Assembly: GCA_947476745.1 (NCBI GenBank)
Contig: CANJRG010000007.1
Coordinates: 109,664-173,663 of the forward strand
Length of the DNA: 64,000 bases
From: Acidimicrobiia bacterium
GTDB taxonomy: Bacteria; Actinomycetota; Acidimicrobiia; Acidimicrobiales; CAIXPF01
Direction: 5' to 3'
Made by a program: the position numbers and the translations under genes. Position 1 is the first letter of the stretch. Every line of letters starts with the position of its first letter. Positions 19,197 through 27,103 of this stretch are shown piece by piece. Under the pieces are notes generated by a model that saw only the letters and a list, made by a program, of their open reading frames with translations, searched no databases and was not told where the DNA came from.

Positions 19197-19440
19197 CCCC
19201 CAGCGACCCCGACCAACCCGGCGGGCCGAGCTCAAAGCGGGCCCAGCACCGCCCGGCCGCCGTCGCCCCGGGCCAGCCGCGTCGCGAGGTCAACCGGTTC
19301 GCCGAACGCACAACGGGCCCATCTCCGCCGGGCCAGTCAGGGCCCGCCTCAAACCGGTGGCCGGGTCGCCTGCGAAGTCGACCTGACGCAGGCGGTGAGG
19401 AACGCCGCCATGACACCCCTGACCTCGCCCCATTTCGGAC

Positions 19441-19568
19441 ACCGTGGCGGTTTTTTCCAACGGCCTCCTCGAGAGCCCCAAGAACTTCGACGCGTGGTGT
19501 TCGGACCACCACCACCTGTCGACATTCCGGGCACCTACGAGACACCCCGCGGCAAAATCCGCCACGGT
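19441..19568. repeat. Inverted-repeat element with AT-rich flank
   Basis: ACCGTGGCGG (19441-19450) has its exact reverse complement at 19559-19568. The inner flanks TTTTTT and AAAAT extend the match to about 14 bp with a one-base bulge. The 128-bp unit is followed by AT-rich GGTTAACGGATTTCAATCAT. It could be a miniature element remnant or a structured RNA. No ORF inside is convincing. Confidence 0.45.
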
Positions 19569-19707
19569 TAACGGATTTCAATCATTTTCATAATTTTTCA
19601 CGCCAGTGATGGACCGGGACTCGCCGGTATGGCCCTCACTCGCCCGCCCCACCCGAACCTGGCTGAGGCCCACCGTGGGGAACCCGGGGGCAATCCGATC
19701 CGGACAG

Positions 19708-19811
19708 GACCCCAGCCGGGCCCACTCCAACCCGGCCGAACACGACCCCGCCGAACCAGGACCCCAGCCAGGCCCATTCCAACCCGGCCGAACACGACCC
19801 CGCCAGACCCG
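19708..19811. repeat. 52-bp tandem repeat, two copies
   Basis: Units begin GACCCCAGCC at 19708 and at 19760 and share most of the following 45 bases (AACCCGGCCGAACACGACCC), with a few substitutions. Confidence 0.75.
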
Positions 19812-20001
19812 GCCAGACTCAACCCGGCCAAGGCAAACATGCCGCGCGCAACCCCGCCGGACCCGGACCAGGCCGGGGCGAACCCGGACCCGCCACGGCC
19901 GCCGAACCTGGACCCGACCGCACGAAACCCGCCGAACTCGGACCTGGCCGCACCCGGCCGGCGAGCCCCGCCAGACCCCGGTCGAACTGCGGCACGTCGG
20001 G

Positions 20002-20655
20002 TCAGTGGAGGGCGGGGATCACGTCCTCGTGGAGGCTGCGAAGGGCCTGCATCTGCCGGGCATGGGGCACACCTGGGTGCGCCAGGCGCAAGACCAGTTC
20101 ATCGGCTGGGTGTCGATCAACAAGGAGGTCAGGAGGTTGCGGCCCCGCTCTGCCACCCGCCGGCGGGCGACCAGGGTTGCGGCGCCCAGCCAGATAGGCA
20201 TCGGCGGCGGCGGCGTCACCATACCGTTGAGTACGGTATGGTGACGACCCTCGTAGGAGAACCGTTGGCCGGTGAGGGCCTGCTCGAGGATGTCGAGTCC
20301 CTCGTCGAAGCGGGCCTTGCGGCTCTTCAGCTCGATACCGAAGGCGTCGAACTCGTCGGCCGATAGCCCATGCCGACGCCGAGCTCGAAGCGGCCGTTCG
20401 ACACGACGTCGATCACGGCGGAGTCCTCGGCGAGGCGCAGCGGATGACCGTACAGCGGGAGCGGCACGATGCCCTGGGCGATGCGCAGGCGCCTGGTGGG
20501 GAAGCGATCGCTGCCGCGGCGATCATCAGAGACGGCGAGTACCCGTCGGCGAACCCGCGGTACTCGCTGAGCCAGACGCTGTCGACACCGGGCACGTGCT
20601 CGTCGACCCAGGCCAGTTGCTCCAACGACTTGGCGTAGACCTGTGGGGCGGTCAC
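20002..20655 (-). pseudogene. Frameshifted LLM-class F420-dependent oxidoreductase
   Basis: Remnant of a luciferase-like monooxygenase-family gene, readable only by changing frame three times. Segment 1: VTAPQVYAKSLEQLAWVDEH and VDSVWLSEYRGFADGYSPSL. After a shift near 20510: RRLRIAQGIVPLPLYGHPLR and NGRFELGVGMGY. After a shift near 20361: ADEFDAFGIELKSRKARFDE and PMPIWLGAATLVARRRVAER. After a shift near 20100: DELVLRLAHPGVPH, ending in VIPALH and a TGA at 20002-20004. The order and spacing follow intact family members until the last segment, which looks shortened. Intact relatives are at 39360 and 55220. Sequencing error could cause one shift but hardly three. The gene is flanked by minisatellites. 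Confidence 0.8.
20214..20246. repeat. Perfect 14-bp inverted repeat inside the pseudogene
   Basis: CGTCACCATACCGT (20214-20227) pairs perfectly with ACGGTATGGTGACG (20233-20246) around TGAGT. It lies in the former coding region, so it may be chance or a factor-binding site. Confidence 0.6.
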
Positions 20656-20720
20656 GCCGACACCGCCGGCATCACCGCAACATCGGCAGGCAGCTCCGGC
20701 GCAAGCCGCCCGCGCATGAA

Positions 20721-20874
20721 CCGACCGGCGCAGCCCGACCGGCGCAGCCCGACCGGCGCAGCCCGACCGGCGCAGCCCGACCGGCGCAGCCCGACCGGCG
20801 CAATCCGACCGGCGCAGCCCGACCGGCGCAATCCGGCAGGCGCAATCCGGCAGGCACCGTCCGGCCGGCACCGT
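20721..20874. repeat. 14-bp tandem repeat, 11 copies
   Basis: Unit CCGACCGGCGCAGC. Copies start at 20721, 20735, 20749, 20763, 20777, 20791, 20805, 20819, 20833, 20847 and 20861. The left five are identical and the right ones drift (CAAT, CCGT endings). There are no unique spacers, so it is not CRISPR. It lies between the pseudogene's start and the end of trmL. Confidence 0.9.
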
Positions 20875-20890
20875 CCGGCCACGGATGACG

Positions 20891-21487
20891 TCAGCGGGGT
20901 GAGTCGAACGGCGCAGAGACGGTCGACTCGGCAAGCGTTCCACCCGGTCCACCGACGTCGGCACCGTCTCCGGGCCTGGCACCGGCACCGAGTGCTCGAC
21001 CGCCGGACCCGGACCCGGCAGCCGCAGCACCGGCAAAGCCCTGTTGGCGCCAGGCCTCGTACACGACAACCGCTACCGCATTGGCCAGGTTGAGGCTGCG
21101 GTTGCCCGGCTGCATGGGGATGCGCAGACGATGATCCGGCCGGAACGAGCCCAGTACCTCATCGGACAGACCGGCCCGCTCGGCACCGAAGACCAGCACG
21201 TCCCCCGGCCCGAACGCCACCGAGTCGTATGCCCGCCCACCCCGACCGGATAGAGCAAAGGTCCGAACCGGTTGCGCCCCGATCCGGCCCAGGCACCGTT
21301 CGAGGGTCGCATGGACCTGCACCACGGCCAACTCGTGATAATCGAGCCCCGCCCGTCGGAGATGGCGGTCATCGAGGGAGAAACCAAGCGGCTCGACCAC
21401 GTGCAGGACGGTGCCGGTGTTGGCGCACAGACGGATGATGTTGCCGGTGTTGGTGGCGATCTCAGGGGCGACCAGCACCACGTGCAC
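20891..21487 (-). CDS. trmL: tRNA (cytidine/uridine-34 2'-O)-methyltransferase
   Basis: SPOUT methyltransferase, 198 aa. Motifs: VVLVAPEIATNTGNIIRLCA at the N-terminus, VFGAERAGLS (motif 2) and RIPMQPGNRSLNLANAVAVV (motif 3, knot). This is the TrmL pattern, which 2'-O-methylates the wobble base of tRNA-Leu. TrmL cores end near AVVVYEAWRQQ; the remaining about 40 Gly/Ala-rich residues are a non-conserved tail running up to the 14-bp repeat. I set the start at GTG 21487: a TAGGGT box at 21495-21500 then sits 7 nt upstream, and the protein begins VHVVLVAPE like known TrmL. A GTG at 21493 would be only 1 nt from the box. Confidence 0.92.
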   Translation of the reverse strand: MHVVLVAPEIATNTGNIIRLCANTGTVLHVVEPLGFSLDDRHLRRAGLDYHELAVVQVHATLERCLGRIGAQPVRTFALSGRGGRAYDSVAFGPGDVLVFGAERAGLSDEVLGSFRPDHRLRIPMQPGNRSLNLANAVAVVVYEAWRQQGFAGAAAAGSGSGGRALGAGARPGDGADVGGPGGTLAESTVSAPFDSPR

Positions 21488-21494
21488 GTCCACG

Positions 21495-21500
21495 ACCCTA
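21495..21500 (-). promoter_or_regulatory. -10 box TAGGGT for trmL
   Basis: TAGGGT on the minus strand, 7 nt before the GTG at 21487. It decides between two in-frame GTG codons. Confidence 0.55.
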
Positions 21501-21594
21501 CCCCGACCACCCCGACCGAGAACCCGACCAGGCCAGACCGCCCACGCCAGACCGCGAGCGCGACCCGGACCGACCCTGCCGGTGGGTCGTGTTC

Positions 21595-21600
21595 TACGCT
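21595..21600 (+). promoter_or_regulatory. -10 box TACGCT for the rhodanese gene
   Basis: TACGCT, 6 nt before the GTG at 21607. It favours this start over the codon at 21589, which lies upstream of the box. Confidence 0.55.
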
Positions 21601-21606
21601 CGGGTT

Positions 21607-22464
21607 GTGGCCCTTCCTGATTCCCTCGTGAGTACCGACTGGCTGGCGACCCGCCTCGGCGACGCAGACCTCGTCGTCCTCGACTGCACCGTCTGGCTGA
21701 AACCGGCTGACGGCGGCGGTTACCTCGCCGTCAGCGGCCGGGCCGACTACGAAGCCGGCCACCTCCCCGGTGCCGGCTTCGCCGATCTCACCGGCCCGCT
21801 CTGCGACCGCACTAGCCCGCTGCGGTTCATGGTCCCCCGTCCTGAGCAGTTCGCTGCAGCCATGGCCGAGCTCGGCGCCGGCACCGGCCGCCAGGTCGTG
21901 CTCTACGACCAGAACCGTTCGATGTGGGCGGCCCGGGTGTGGTGGATGCTGCGCTGGATCGGATTCGACGACGCCGCACTGCTCGACGGTGGCCTCAAGG
22001 CCTGGAAGCGGGAGGGCCGCCCGCTGGCCGAGGGCCCCGCGCCGGTCGTCGCCGGCGCCTCGTTGACGGCTCGGCCCCGACCCCGGCTGATCGCCGACCG
22101 CGACGAGATGCTCGCCGCGGTGGCGGACGGGGCGACCTGCATCATCGACGCCCTCGGCGATGCCCAGTACCGCGGTGAGGTCGACACCTACGGCCGGCCC
22201 GGGCACCTACCCGGTGCCAGCAACACCCCGGCCATCGACCTCGTCGATCGGGATACCGGGCGGTATCTGCCGCTCGAGGTGCTGCGTGGCCGCTTCCCCG
22301 AGGACCGCACCCGGCGTACCATCACGTATTGCGGCGGGGGCATCGCTGCCTCGTCGGACGCCTTCGTGCTCAGCCGGTTGGGCTTCGAGGACGTGGCGGT
22401 CTACACCGCCAGCCTCCAGGAGTGGGTCACCGACCCCGCCAATCCCCTCGTCGTCGAAGGCTGA
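21607..22464 (+). CDS. Tandem-domain thiosulfate/3-mercaptopyruvate sulfurtransferase
   Basis: Two rhodanese domains, 285 aa from the GTG at 21607 (VALPDSLVSTDWL). The inactive N-terminal domain has GRADYEAGHLPGA and DGGLKAWKREGRP. The active C-terminal domain has YGRPGHLPGASNTP and the cysteine loop TYCGGGIAASSDAFVLSRLG. It transfers sulfane sulfur to an acceptor. The loop CGGGIAAS is closer to thiosulfate sulfurtransferases than to the CGSGVTAC-type 3-mercaptopyruvate enzymes, but the donor is not certain. Leaderless start; no ribosome-binding site is seen. Divergent from trmL. Confidence 0.92.
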   Translation: MALPDSLVSTDWLATRLGDADLVVLDCTVWLKPADGGGYLAVSGRADYEAGHLPGAGFADLTGPLCDRTSPLRFMVPRPEQFAAAMAELGAGTGRQVVLYDQNRSMWAARVWWMLRWIGFDDAALLDGGLKAWKREGRPLAEGPAPVVAGASLTARPRPRLIADRDEMLAAVADGATCIIDALGDAQYRGEVDTYGRPGHLPGASNTPAIDLVDRDTGRYLPLEVLRGRFPEDRTRRTITYCGGGIAASSDAFVLSRLGFEDVAVYTASLQEWVTDPANPLVVEG

Positions 22465-22543
22465 CCCGCCACCGGGCCGCCCGGCCACCCGGCCCCTGGA
22501 ACAACCCGGTCGGCCAGACCGTGCGGTCAGGCCCGGCGGGTGG

Positions 22544-24982
22544 TCACTCGAGGGCTTCGGCCGCGGCCAGATCCGCGATGCGGTCGCCGTCGTAGCCCAA
22601 CGTCTCGGTGAGGATGTCCAAGGTGTGCTCGCCCAGCAACGGGGAGGACCGGTCGACCCCGTCCGGCACCCGCGAGAAACGCACCCGGGCCCGTTCCACC
22701 AGGCGACGACCGAGGGGATGGTCGAACTCGGCGAAGTGATCCCGGTGGACCAACTGGGGATCCGCGATGCACTCCATGCCGGCGACCAGTCGGTGCGCGG
22801 CCACCCCGGCCGCCTGCAGGACCTGCTGGACCTCCAGCCCATCACGGGTGACAGTCCAGGCGGTCACCGCCTGGTCGAGCTCGGCCTGGCGGGCGAGGCG
22901 ACCGGCCGCAGTGGCCAGCTCCGGATCGGCGGCGAGATCGGGGCGGTCGATGGCCGCGCACAGCGCCGGCCAGGCGGCATCGTCCTGGCACGCCACGGCG
23001 GCCCACCGGTCCTCACCCAGCACCGGGTATATCGCGTGAGGGGCCATCTCCCGGTCGGCGTTGCCCATCCGCGACACCACGTCGCCGTTGCAGGCGTATT
23101 CCACCAGCGCGGTGGACAGGTAGTGCATCGCCGCCTCGGCCTGGGCGCCGTCGAGGTAGCACCCCTCGCCGGTGCGGCGACGGTGATCGATCGCCGCCAT
23201 CAGCGCGGCGAGCAGCAGGGCGTTGGACGTGTAGTCGGTGTAGGCCAGGAACGGACCGGCCGGCGCCCGGTCGGGCCAGCCGGCCAGCCAGAAGAATCCC
23301 GACAGCGCCGCACCGAGGTTGCCGTACCCGGCGAGTGAGGACAGCGGGCCGTCCTGGCCGAACAGGCACGTGGACAGCATGATCAGCGACGGGTTGATCT
23401 CCTTCAGCTGTGCATAGCCCAACCCCCAGGCCGGCATGGCCCGCGGCGTGAAGGACTCCACCACCACATCAGCCCAACGGATGAGGTCCACCAGCACCTC
23501 GCGCCCCTCCGGCTTGGTGAGGTTGAGGGCGATGGACCGCTTGTTGAGGTTCATGTCGTCGTAGAGGCCCGACTGTTCCACCCCCGGCACGTTGTCGTAG
23601 AGCGGCATGAACCCGCGCGCCGCGTCGAGCCGGGTCGAGGACTCGACCTTGATCACGTCGGCACCGTGGTCGGCGAGCACCCGCACGGTGACCGGCCCGG
23701 CGATCGACCAGGTGAGATCGACAACCTTGAGACCCTCGAGACACCGGGCGGGCCGCTCACCGGTGGGCGCGCCGATCGCCGGGGTGCGCGCCGCCTCGGC
23801 CCGCAGCTCGGCGCTGTGCTGGCCGAGCCGTGGCGCCGGCCCCAATGCCCGGCGGGGCTCGCCGTTGCGTACGACGTAGGTGCTCGGCAGCGGCACCGGC
23901 GCATCGAGCCCGGCCACCTCCACCGACTCGAAGAAGCCCCGGCCGGTGAAGTGCTCGCTGCGCACCACGTCCTCAGGCGTGCCGATCGGGGCGATGAGCA
24001 GCCGTTGGGCCAGCGCCACGGCCAGCAGCTCGTCCTTGGACTTCGACGACGTCCAGGCTGCGATGGCCGCCTTCGCCTCCTCCAACGCCTCGGCCGGTTC
24101 CTCGCCGAGGTCGACCAGCTCGGCGAAACGGACCCAGTCCTTGCCCGCCAGCTCGGCCGAGCAGAACCCGGCCTCGTGCACGACCTGCATCAGGGCCGCA
24201 GTACGCGGCCCGATGGCATTGCCGAACACGTGGGAGATCGACACCCAGCCGTCGGCCGCCGGGTACACGAACTGCAACGACAACGGCCCCACCCGGGCAC
24301 CGCCGGCGGTGCGGGTGGGCGACGGGGCCCGGCACCACTGCGACATCACCGCACCCTGGCAGCTCAGCAGCAGCCCGGCCTGTGCCGAGGCGTCGAGGTG
24401 CTGGCCGAGCCCCGAACGGGCCCGTTCCTGCAGGGCGATGATGATGGCCGCCGCTGCCGCCGCGGCCCCGAAATGAAAGGCCTGGGGCACCCCGACCCGC
24501 ACCGGCGGACGGTCGCTGTCGCCGTTGAGGGTCATGGCGTAGGACGCCGCGGCGATGGTCAGGTCGGTAGCGAACTGGTCGGCCTGCGGGCCGTCACCGC
24601 CGAACGCGGTGACCGAGCACGTGACCAGGGCCGGGTTGTGGGCAGCGAGGTCGTCGGGGCCGAGCCCAACCGCGGCCAGATACCCGGCCGGGGCCGAGTC
24701 GATGAGCACGTCGGCCCCGGCGACGAGCCGCAGCAACTCGGCCCGGTCGGCGGAGTCGGACGCGTAGTCGAGCTCGACGGACCGCTTGCCCCGGTTGTAG
24801 GCCAGGTGGGTCAGGGACCGTTCGGGCCCGGCCACCCCACCCAGCCAGGGGCCGACCCGGCGGGCCCGGGTGCCGCCGCGGGGTTCGACGGCGATCACCT
24901 CGGCGCCGAGCATGGCCAGGATGAACCCGGCGAAGTGGCCACGATCGTCGGACAGGTCGAGCACGCGGTAGGGCGACAGCAC
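22544..24982 (-). CDS. Double-domain class III CoA-transferase (CaiB/BaiF)
   Basis: 812 aa made of two complete CaiB/BaiF units. Unit 1: RVLDLSDDRGHFAGFILAML, VIAVEPRGGTRAR and NRGKRSVELD, with candidate catalytic Asp in GLGQHLDASAQAG. Unit 2 begins near residue 410: LKVVDLTWSIAGPVTVRVLA, VIKVESSTRLDAARGF, LNKRSIALNL and YLDGAQAEAAMHY. Class III enzymes move CoA between carboxylic acids through an Asp-linked anhydride. Both halves keep the Asp, so both may be active, or one may replace the second subunit of the usual interlocked dimer. The start is GTG at 24982; no good ribosome-binding site or -10 box is visible. The substrate is unknown. Confidence 0.9.
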   Translation of the reverse strand: MLSPYRVLDLSDDRGHFAGFILAMLGAEVIAVEPRGGTRARRVGPWLGGVAGPERSLTHLAYNRGKRSVELDYASDSADRAELLRLVAGADVLIDSAPAGYLAAVGLGPDDLAAHNPALVTCSVTAFGGDGPQADQFATDLTIAAASYAMTLNGDSDRPPVRVGVPQAFHFGAAAAAAAIIIALQERARSGLGQHLDASAQAGLLLSCQGAVMSQWCRAPSPTRTAGGARVGPLSLQFVYPAADGWVSISHVFGNAIGPRTAALMQVVHEAGFCSAELAGKDWVRFAELVDLGEEPAEALEEAKAAIAAWTSSKSKDELLAVALAQRLLIAPIGTPEDVVRSEHFTGRGFFESVEVAGLDAPVPLPSTYVVRNGEPRRALGPAPRLGQHSAELRAEAARTPAIGAPTGERPARCLEGLKVVDLTWSIAGPVTVRVLADHGADVIKVESSTRLDAARGFMPLYDNVPGVEQSGLYDDMNLNKRSIALNLTKPEGREVLVDLIRWADVVVESFTPRAMPAWGLGYAQLKEINPSLIMLSTCLFGQDGPLSSLAGYGNLGAALSGFFWLAGWPDRAPAGPFLAYTDYTSNALLLAALMAAIDHRRRTGEGCYLDGAQAEAAMHYLSTALVEYACNGDVVSRMGNADREMAPHAIYPVLGEDRWAAVACQDDAAWPALCAAIDRPDLAADPELATAAGRLARQAELDQAVTAWTVTRDGLEVQQVLQAAGVAAHRLVAGMECIADPQLVHRDHFAEFDHPLGRRLVERARVRFSRVPDGVDRSSPLLGEHTLDILTETLGYDGDRIADLAAAEALE

Positions 24983-25110
24983 GGTCGCGATCTTGGCAGC
25001 CCGACTGGGTCCGCGCGTTGTGGCCCGACCCTGGCCAGCGTCGGGCCGACCGCCTAACCTGCGCGCACCAGGCACCCGCACCGGGGGCCGCGCCACACAG
25101 AGGAACGTCG

Positions 25111-25848
25111 ATGGCCGATGCTGGTTGGTATCCCGACCCGTCCGATGCGACCGCCGAGCGCTACTGGGACGGCAGTACCTGGACCACCTCCACCCGGCTC
25201 TCCACCGCCGCGGCGGCTCCCCCACCCCCGCCGGTCGGGTTCGAGCCGGTTTACCAGCCACCCACCGCCCCGCCCTACCAGCCGTCGCAGTTCCAGCAGC
25301 CGTACCCTTCCCAGCCGCCCTACCCACCCCAGTACCAGCAGCCGTACCCGGCCTACGGTGCGCCGGGCGTTCCCGGGGCGGTGGTCGCCATCCCCATGAA
25401 CGCCCCGATCGGCAAGCGCATCGTCGCCCTGCTGATCGACTCGGCCCTGGCCGCCGGACCGCTGCTGGTGGCCTACGTGATCTTCATCGTCCTGGTGGGG
25501 ATCACCGCCAACAGCAGCGGCAGCGGCGTGGGCGCTGCGCTGGCAGCCTTCCTGGTGTTCGCCGCCATCCTGTGGGCCATCGGCTTCGGCGTCTACAACA
25601 CCATCATCCGACAAGGCCGAACCGGCCAGAGCATCGGCAAGGCACACCAGAAGCTGCGCCTCGTCCGTGACATCGACCTGCAGCCGATCGGCGCCGGCAT
25701 GGCTGCGGTCCGCTACTTCGTGCCGGCGCTGATCTCCAACGTGACCTGCGGGATCTACGGGATCGTCGACTACCTGTTCCCGCTGTGGGAACCGAACCGC
25801 AAACGCCTGTCGGACAAGTGGCTGAACTTCTCCGTGGTGGAGGCCTGA
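25111..25848 (+). CDS. DUF2510 and RDD-domain membrane protein
   Basis: 245 aa. N-terminal DUF2510 motif GWYPDPSDATAERYWDGSTW (residues 5-24), then a Pro/Gln/Tyr-rich linker (PYQPSQFQQPYPSQPPYPPQ), then an RDD domain starting KRIVALLIDSALAAG. The RDD part has two hydrophobic helices (LLVAYVIFIVLVGI and LAAFLVFAAILWAIGFGV) and a third region near LISNVTCGIYGIVDYLFPLW. It is probably an inner-membrane protein; function unknown. The ATG has AGAGGAAC upstream. Confidence 0.88.
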   Translation: MADAGWYPDPSDATAERYWDGSTWTTSTRLSTAAAAPPPPPVGFEPVYQPPTAPPYQPSQFQQPYPSQPPYPPQYQQPYPAYGAPGVPGAVVAIPMNAPIGKRIVALLIDSALAAGPLLVAYVIFIVLVGITANSSGSGVGAALAAFLVFAAILWAIGFGVYNTIIRQGRTGQSIGKAHQKLRLVRDIDLQPIGAGMAAVRYFVPALISNVTCGIYGIVDYLFPLWEPNRKRLSDKWLNFSVVEA

Positions 25849-25886
25849 CCCTTACCACGTCGCGGCGTACCGGCCACGTCAGGCGG

Positions 25887-25892
25887 TAGGGT
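25887..25892 (+). promoter_or_regulatory. -10 box TAGGGT upstream of the amidohydrolase pair
   Basis: TAGGGT, 40 nt before the ATG at 25933. Transcription would leave a leader of about 34 nt ending in AGGGGGTAGCC, which can act as a ribosome-binding site. Confidence 0.4.
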
Positions 25893-25932
25893 GCTCGCAG
25901 GGGCGCAGGGGGTGCCCCGCCAGGGGGTAGCC

Positions 25933-27084
25933 ATGACCATCGCGCCGGTGGCCGACCGCATCGTGTCGGCCGATTCGCACATCACCGAACCGCCGGACTG
26001 CTACACCAAGTTCATCGACCCGTCCTTCCGGGCCGATGCGCCGCACGTGGTGCACAGCGAGACCAAGGGCGACCTGTACGTCATCCCCGGCATGAACAAG
26101 CCGATCCCTGTGGGGCCGCTGTCCTCGGCCGGGATCCCGTCGGACCAGCTGCGTTCGCTCGGCCGGCGCTTCGAGGACCTGCACCGCTCGGGGTGGGACC
26201 CCGCGGCTCGCGCCGCGGACCAGGCTCGTGACGGGGTGACCGGGGAAATCATCTACCCGTCGGTGGGAATGCTGCTGTGCAACCACAAGGACCTCGCCTA
26301 CAAGCAGGCCTGCATGGACGCCTACAACCGCTGGATCGCCGAGTTCTGCGCCTACGACCCCAGCCGGCTGTACGGCCTGGGCCAGAGCCCGCTGGCCACC
26401 GTCGAGCAGGGCATCGAGGACCTGACCCGGATGAAGGAGATGGGTCTCAAGGGCATCATGATGCCGGGCTTCCCCGGCGAGTCCTACACCGGTGGCACCC
26501 CCGACTACGACGACCCGTACTGGGATCCCTTCTACCAGGCGTCCATCGACCTGCGGATGCCGCTGAGCTTCCACATCCTGACCATGGGCAACCAACGCCA
26601 CCGCGGCCCGAAGATCGCCAGCTTCATGTCGATCATCCGCGGCAACCAGGACGTGATCGCCATGTTCGTGATGGGCGGCGTGTTCGAACGGCTGCCCGAA
26701 CTCAAGATCGTCTGCTCCGAGGCCGACGCCGGCTGGATGCCCCACTTCATGTACCGCATGGACCACGCCGTGGACCGCGAGGGCGGCGTGATGGGCTACA
26801 AGCGCATGTCGAAGATGCCCTCGGAGTACTGCCTGGACAACGTCCGGCTCACCTTCCAGGACGACTGGGTGGCGTTCAAGATGTGCCGCCTCGACGACAG
26901 CCCGATGCACAAGATGCTCACCTGGGCGAACGACTTCCCGCACCTCGACTCGACCTGGCCGTGGAGCCAGGAGCTGCTCACCGAGCACACCTCGCACCTT
27001 ACCGACGTCGAGCTGCGGGCGATCCTGCACGACAACCTCGCCGAGCTCTACGACCTGCCCACCTCACCGACCGTCACCGGCTGA
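25933..27084 (+). CDS. Amidohydrolase family protein (amidohydrolase 2, COG2159 type)
   Basis: TIM-barrel metal-dependent hydrolase/decarboxylase, 383 aa. It begins with VSADSHITEPPD, where DSHITE is the reduced form of the usual HxH metal motif. LSFHILTMGNQRHRGPK supplies another ligand histidine, and SEADAGWMPHFMYRMD and ANDFPHLDSTWPWS complete the typical COG2159 pattern. Members cleave C-C or C-N bonds of cyclic or aromatic acids; the substrate is unknown. It is followed 19 bp later by a D-aminoacylase-type enzyme, and the two probably form an operon. Confidence 0.9.
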   Translation: MTIAPVADRIVSADSHITEPPDCYTKFIDPSFRADAPHVVHSETKGDLYVIPGMNKPIPVGPLSSAGIPSDQLRSLGRRFEDLHRSGWDPAARAADQARDGVTGEIIYPSVGMLLCNHKDLAYKQACMDAYNRWIAEFCAYDPSRLYGLGQSPLATVEQGIEDLTRMKEMGLKGIMMPGFPGESYTGGTPDYDDPYWDPFYQASIDLRMPLSFHILTMGNQRHRGPKIASFMSIIRGNQDVIAMFVMGGVFERLPELKIVCSEADAGWMPHFMYRMDHAVDREGGVMGYKRMSKMPSEYCLDNVRLTFQDDWVAFKMCRLDDSPMHKMLTWANDFPHLDSTWPWSQELLTEHTSHLTDVELRAILHDNLAELYDLPTSPTVTG

Positions 27085-27103
27085 CCCACAAAGGAACCGT
27101 TCC

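Larger units (their letters stand above)
19197..20001. other. Gene-free, compositionally odd stretch
   Basis: No open frame here resembles a protein I know, and the frames present are low-complexity Pro/Arg/Thr strings. The stretch contains an inverted-repeat element (19441-19568), an AT-rich island at about 19553-19605 unlike anything else nearby, and a 52-bp tandem repeat. It runs into an LLM-oxidoreductase pseudogene, so it is probably decayed DNA. Confidence 0.6.
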
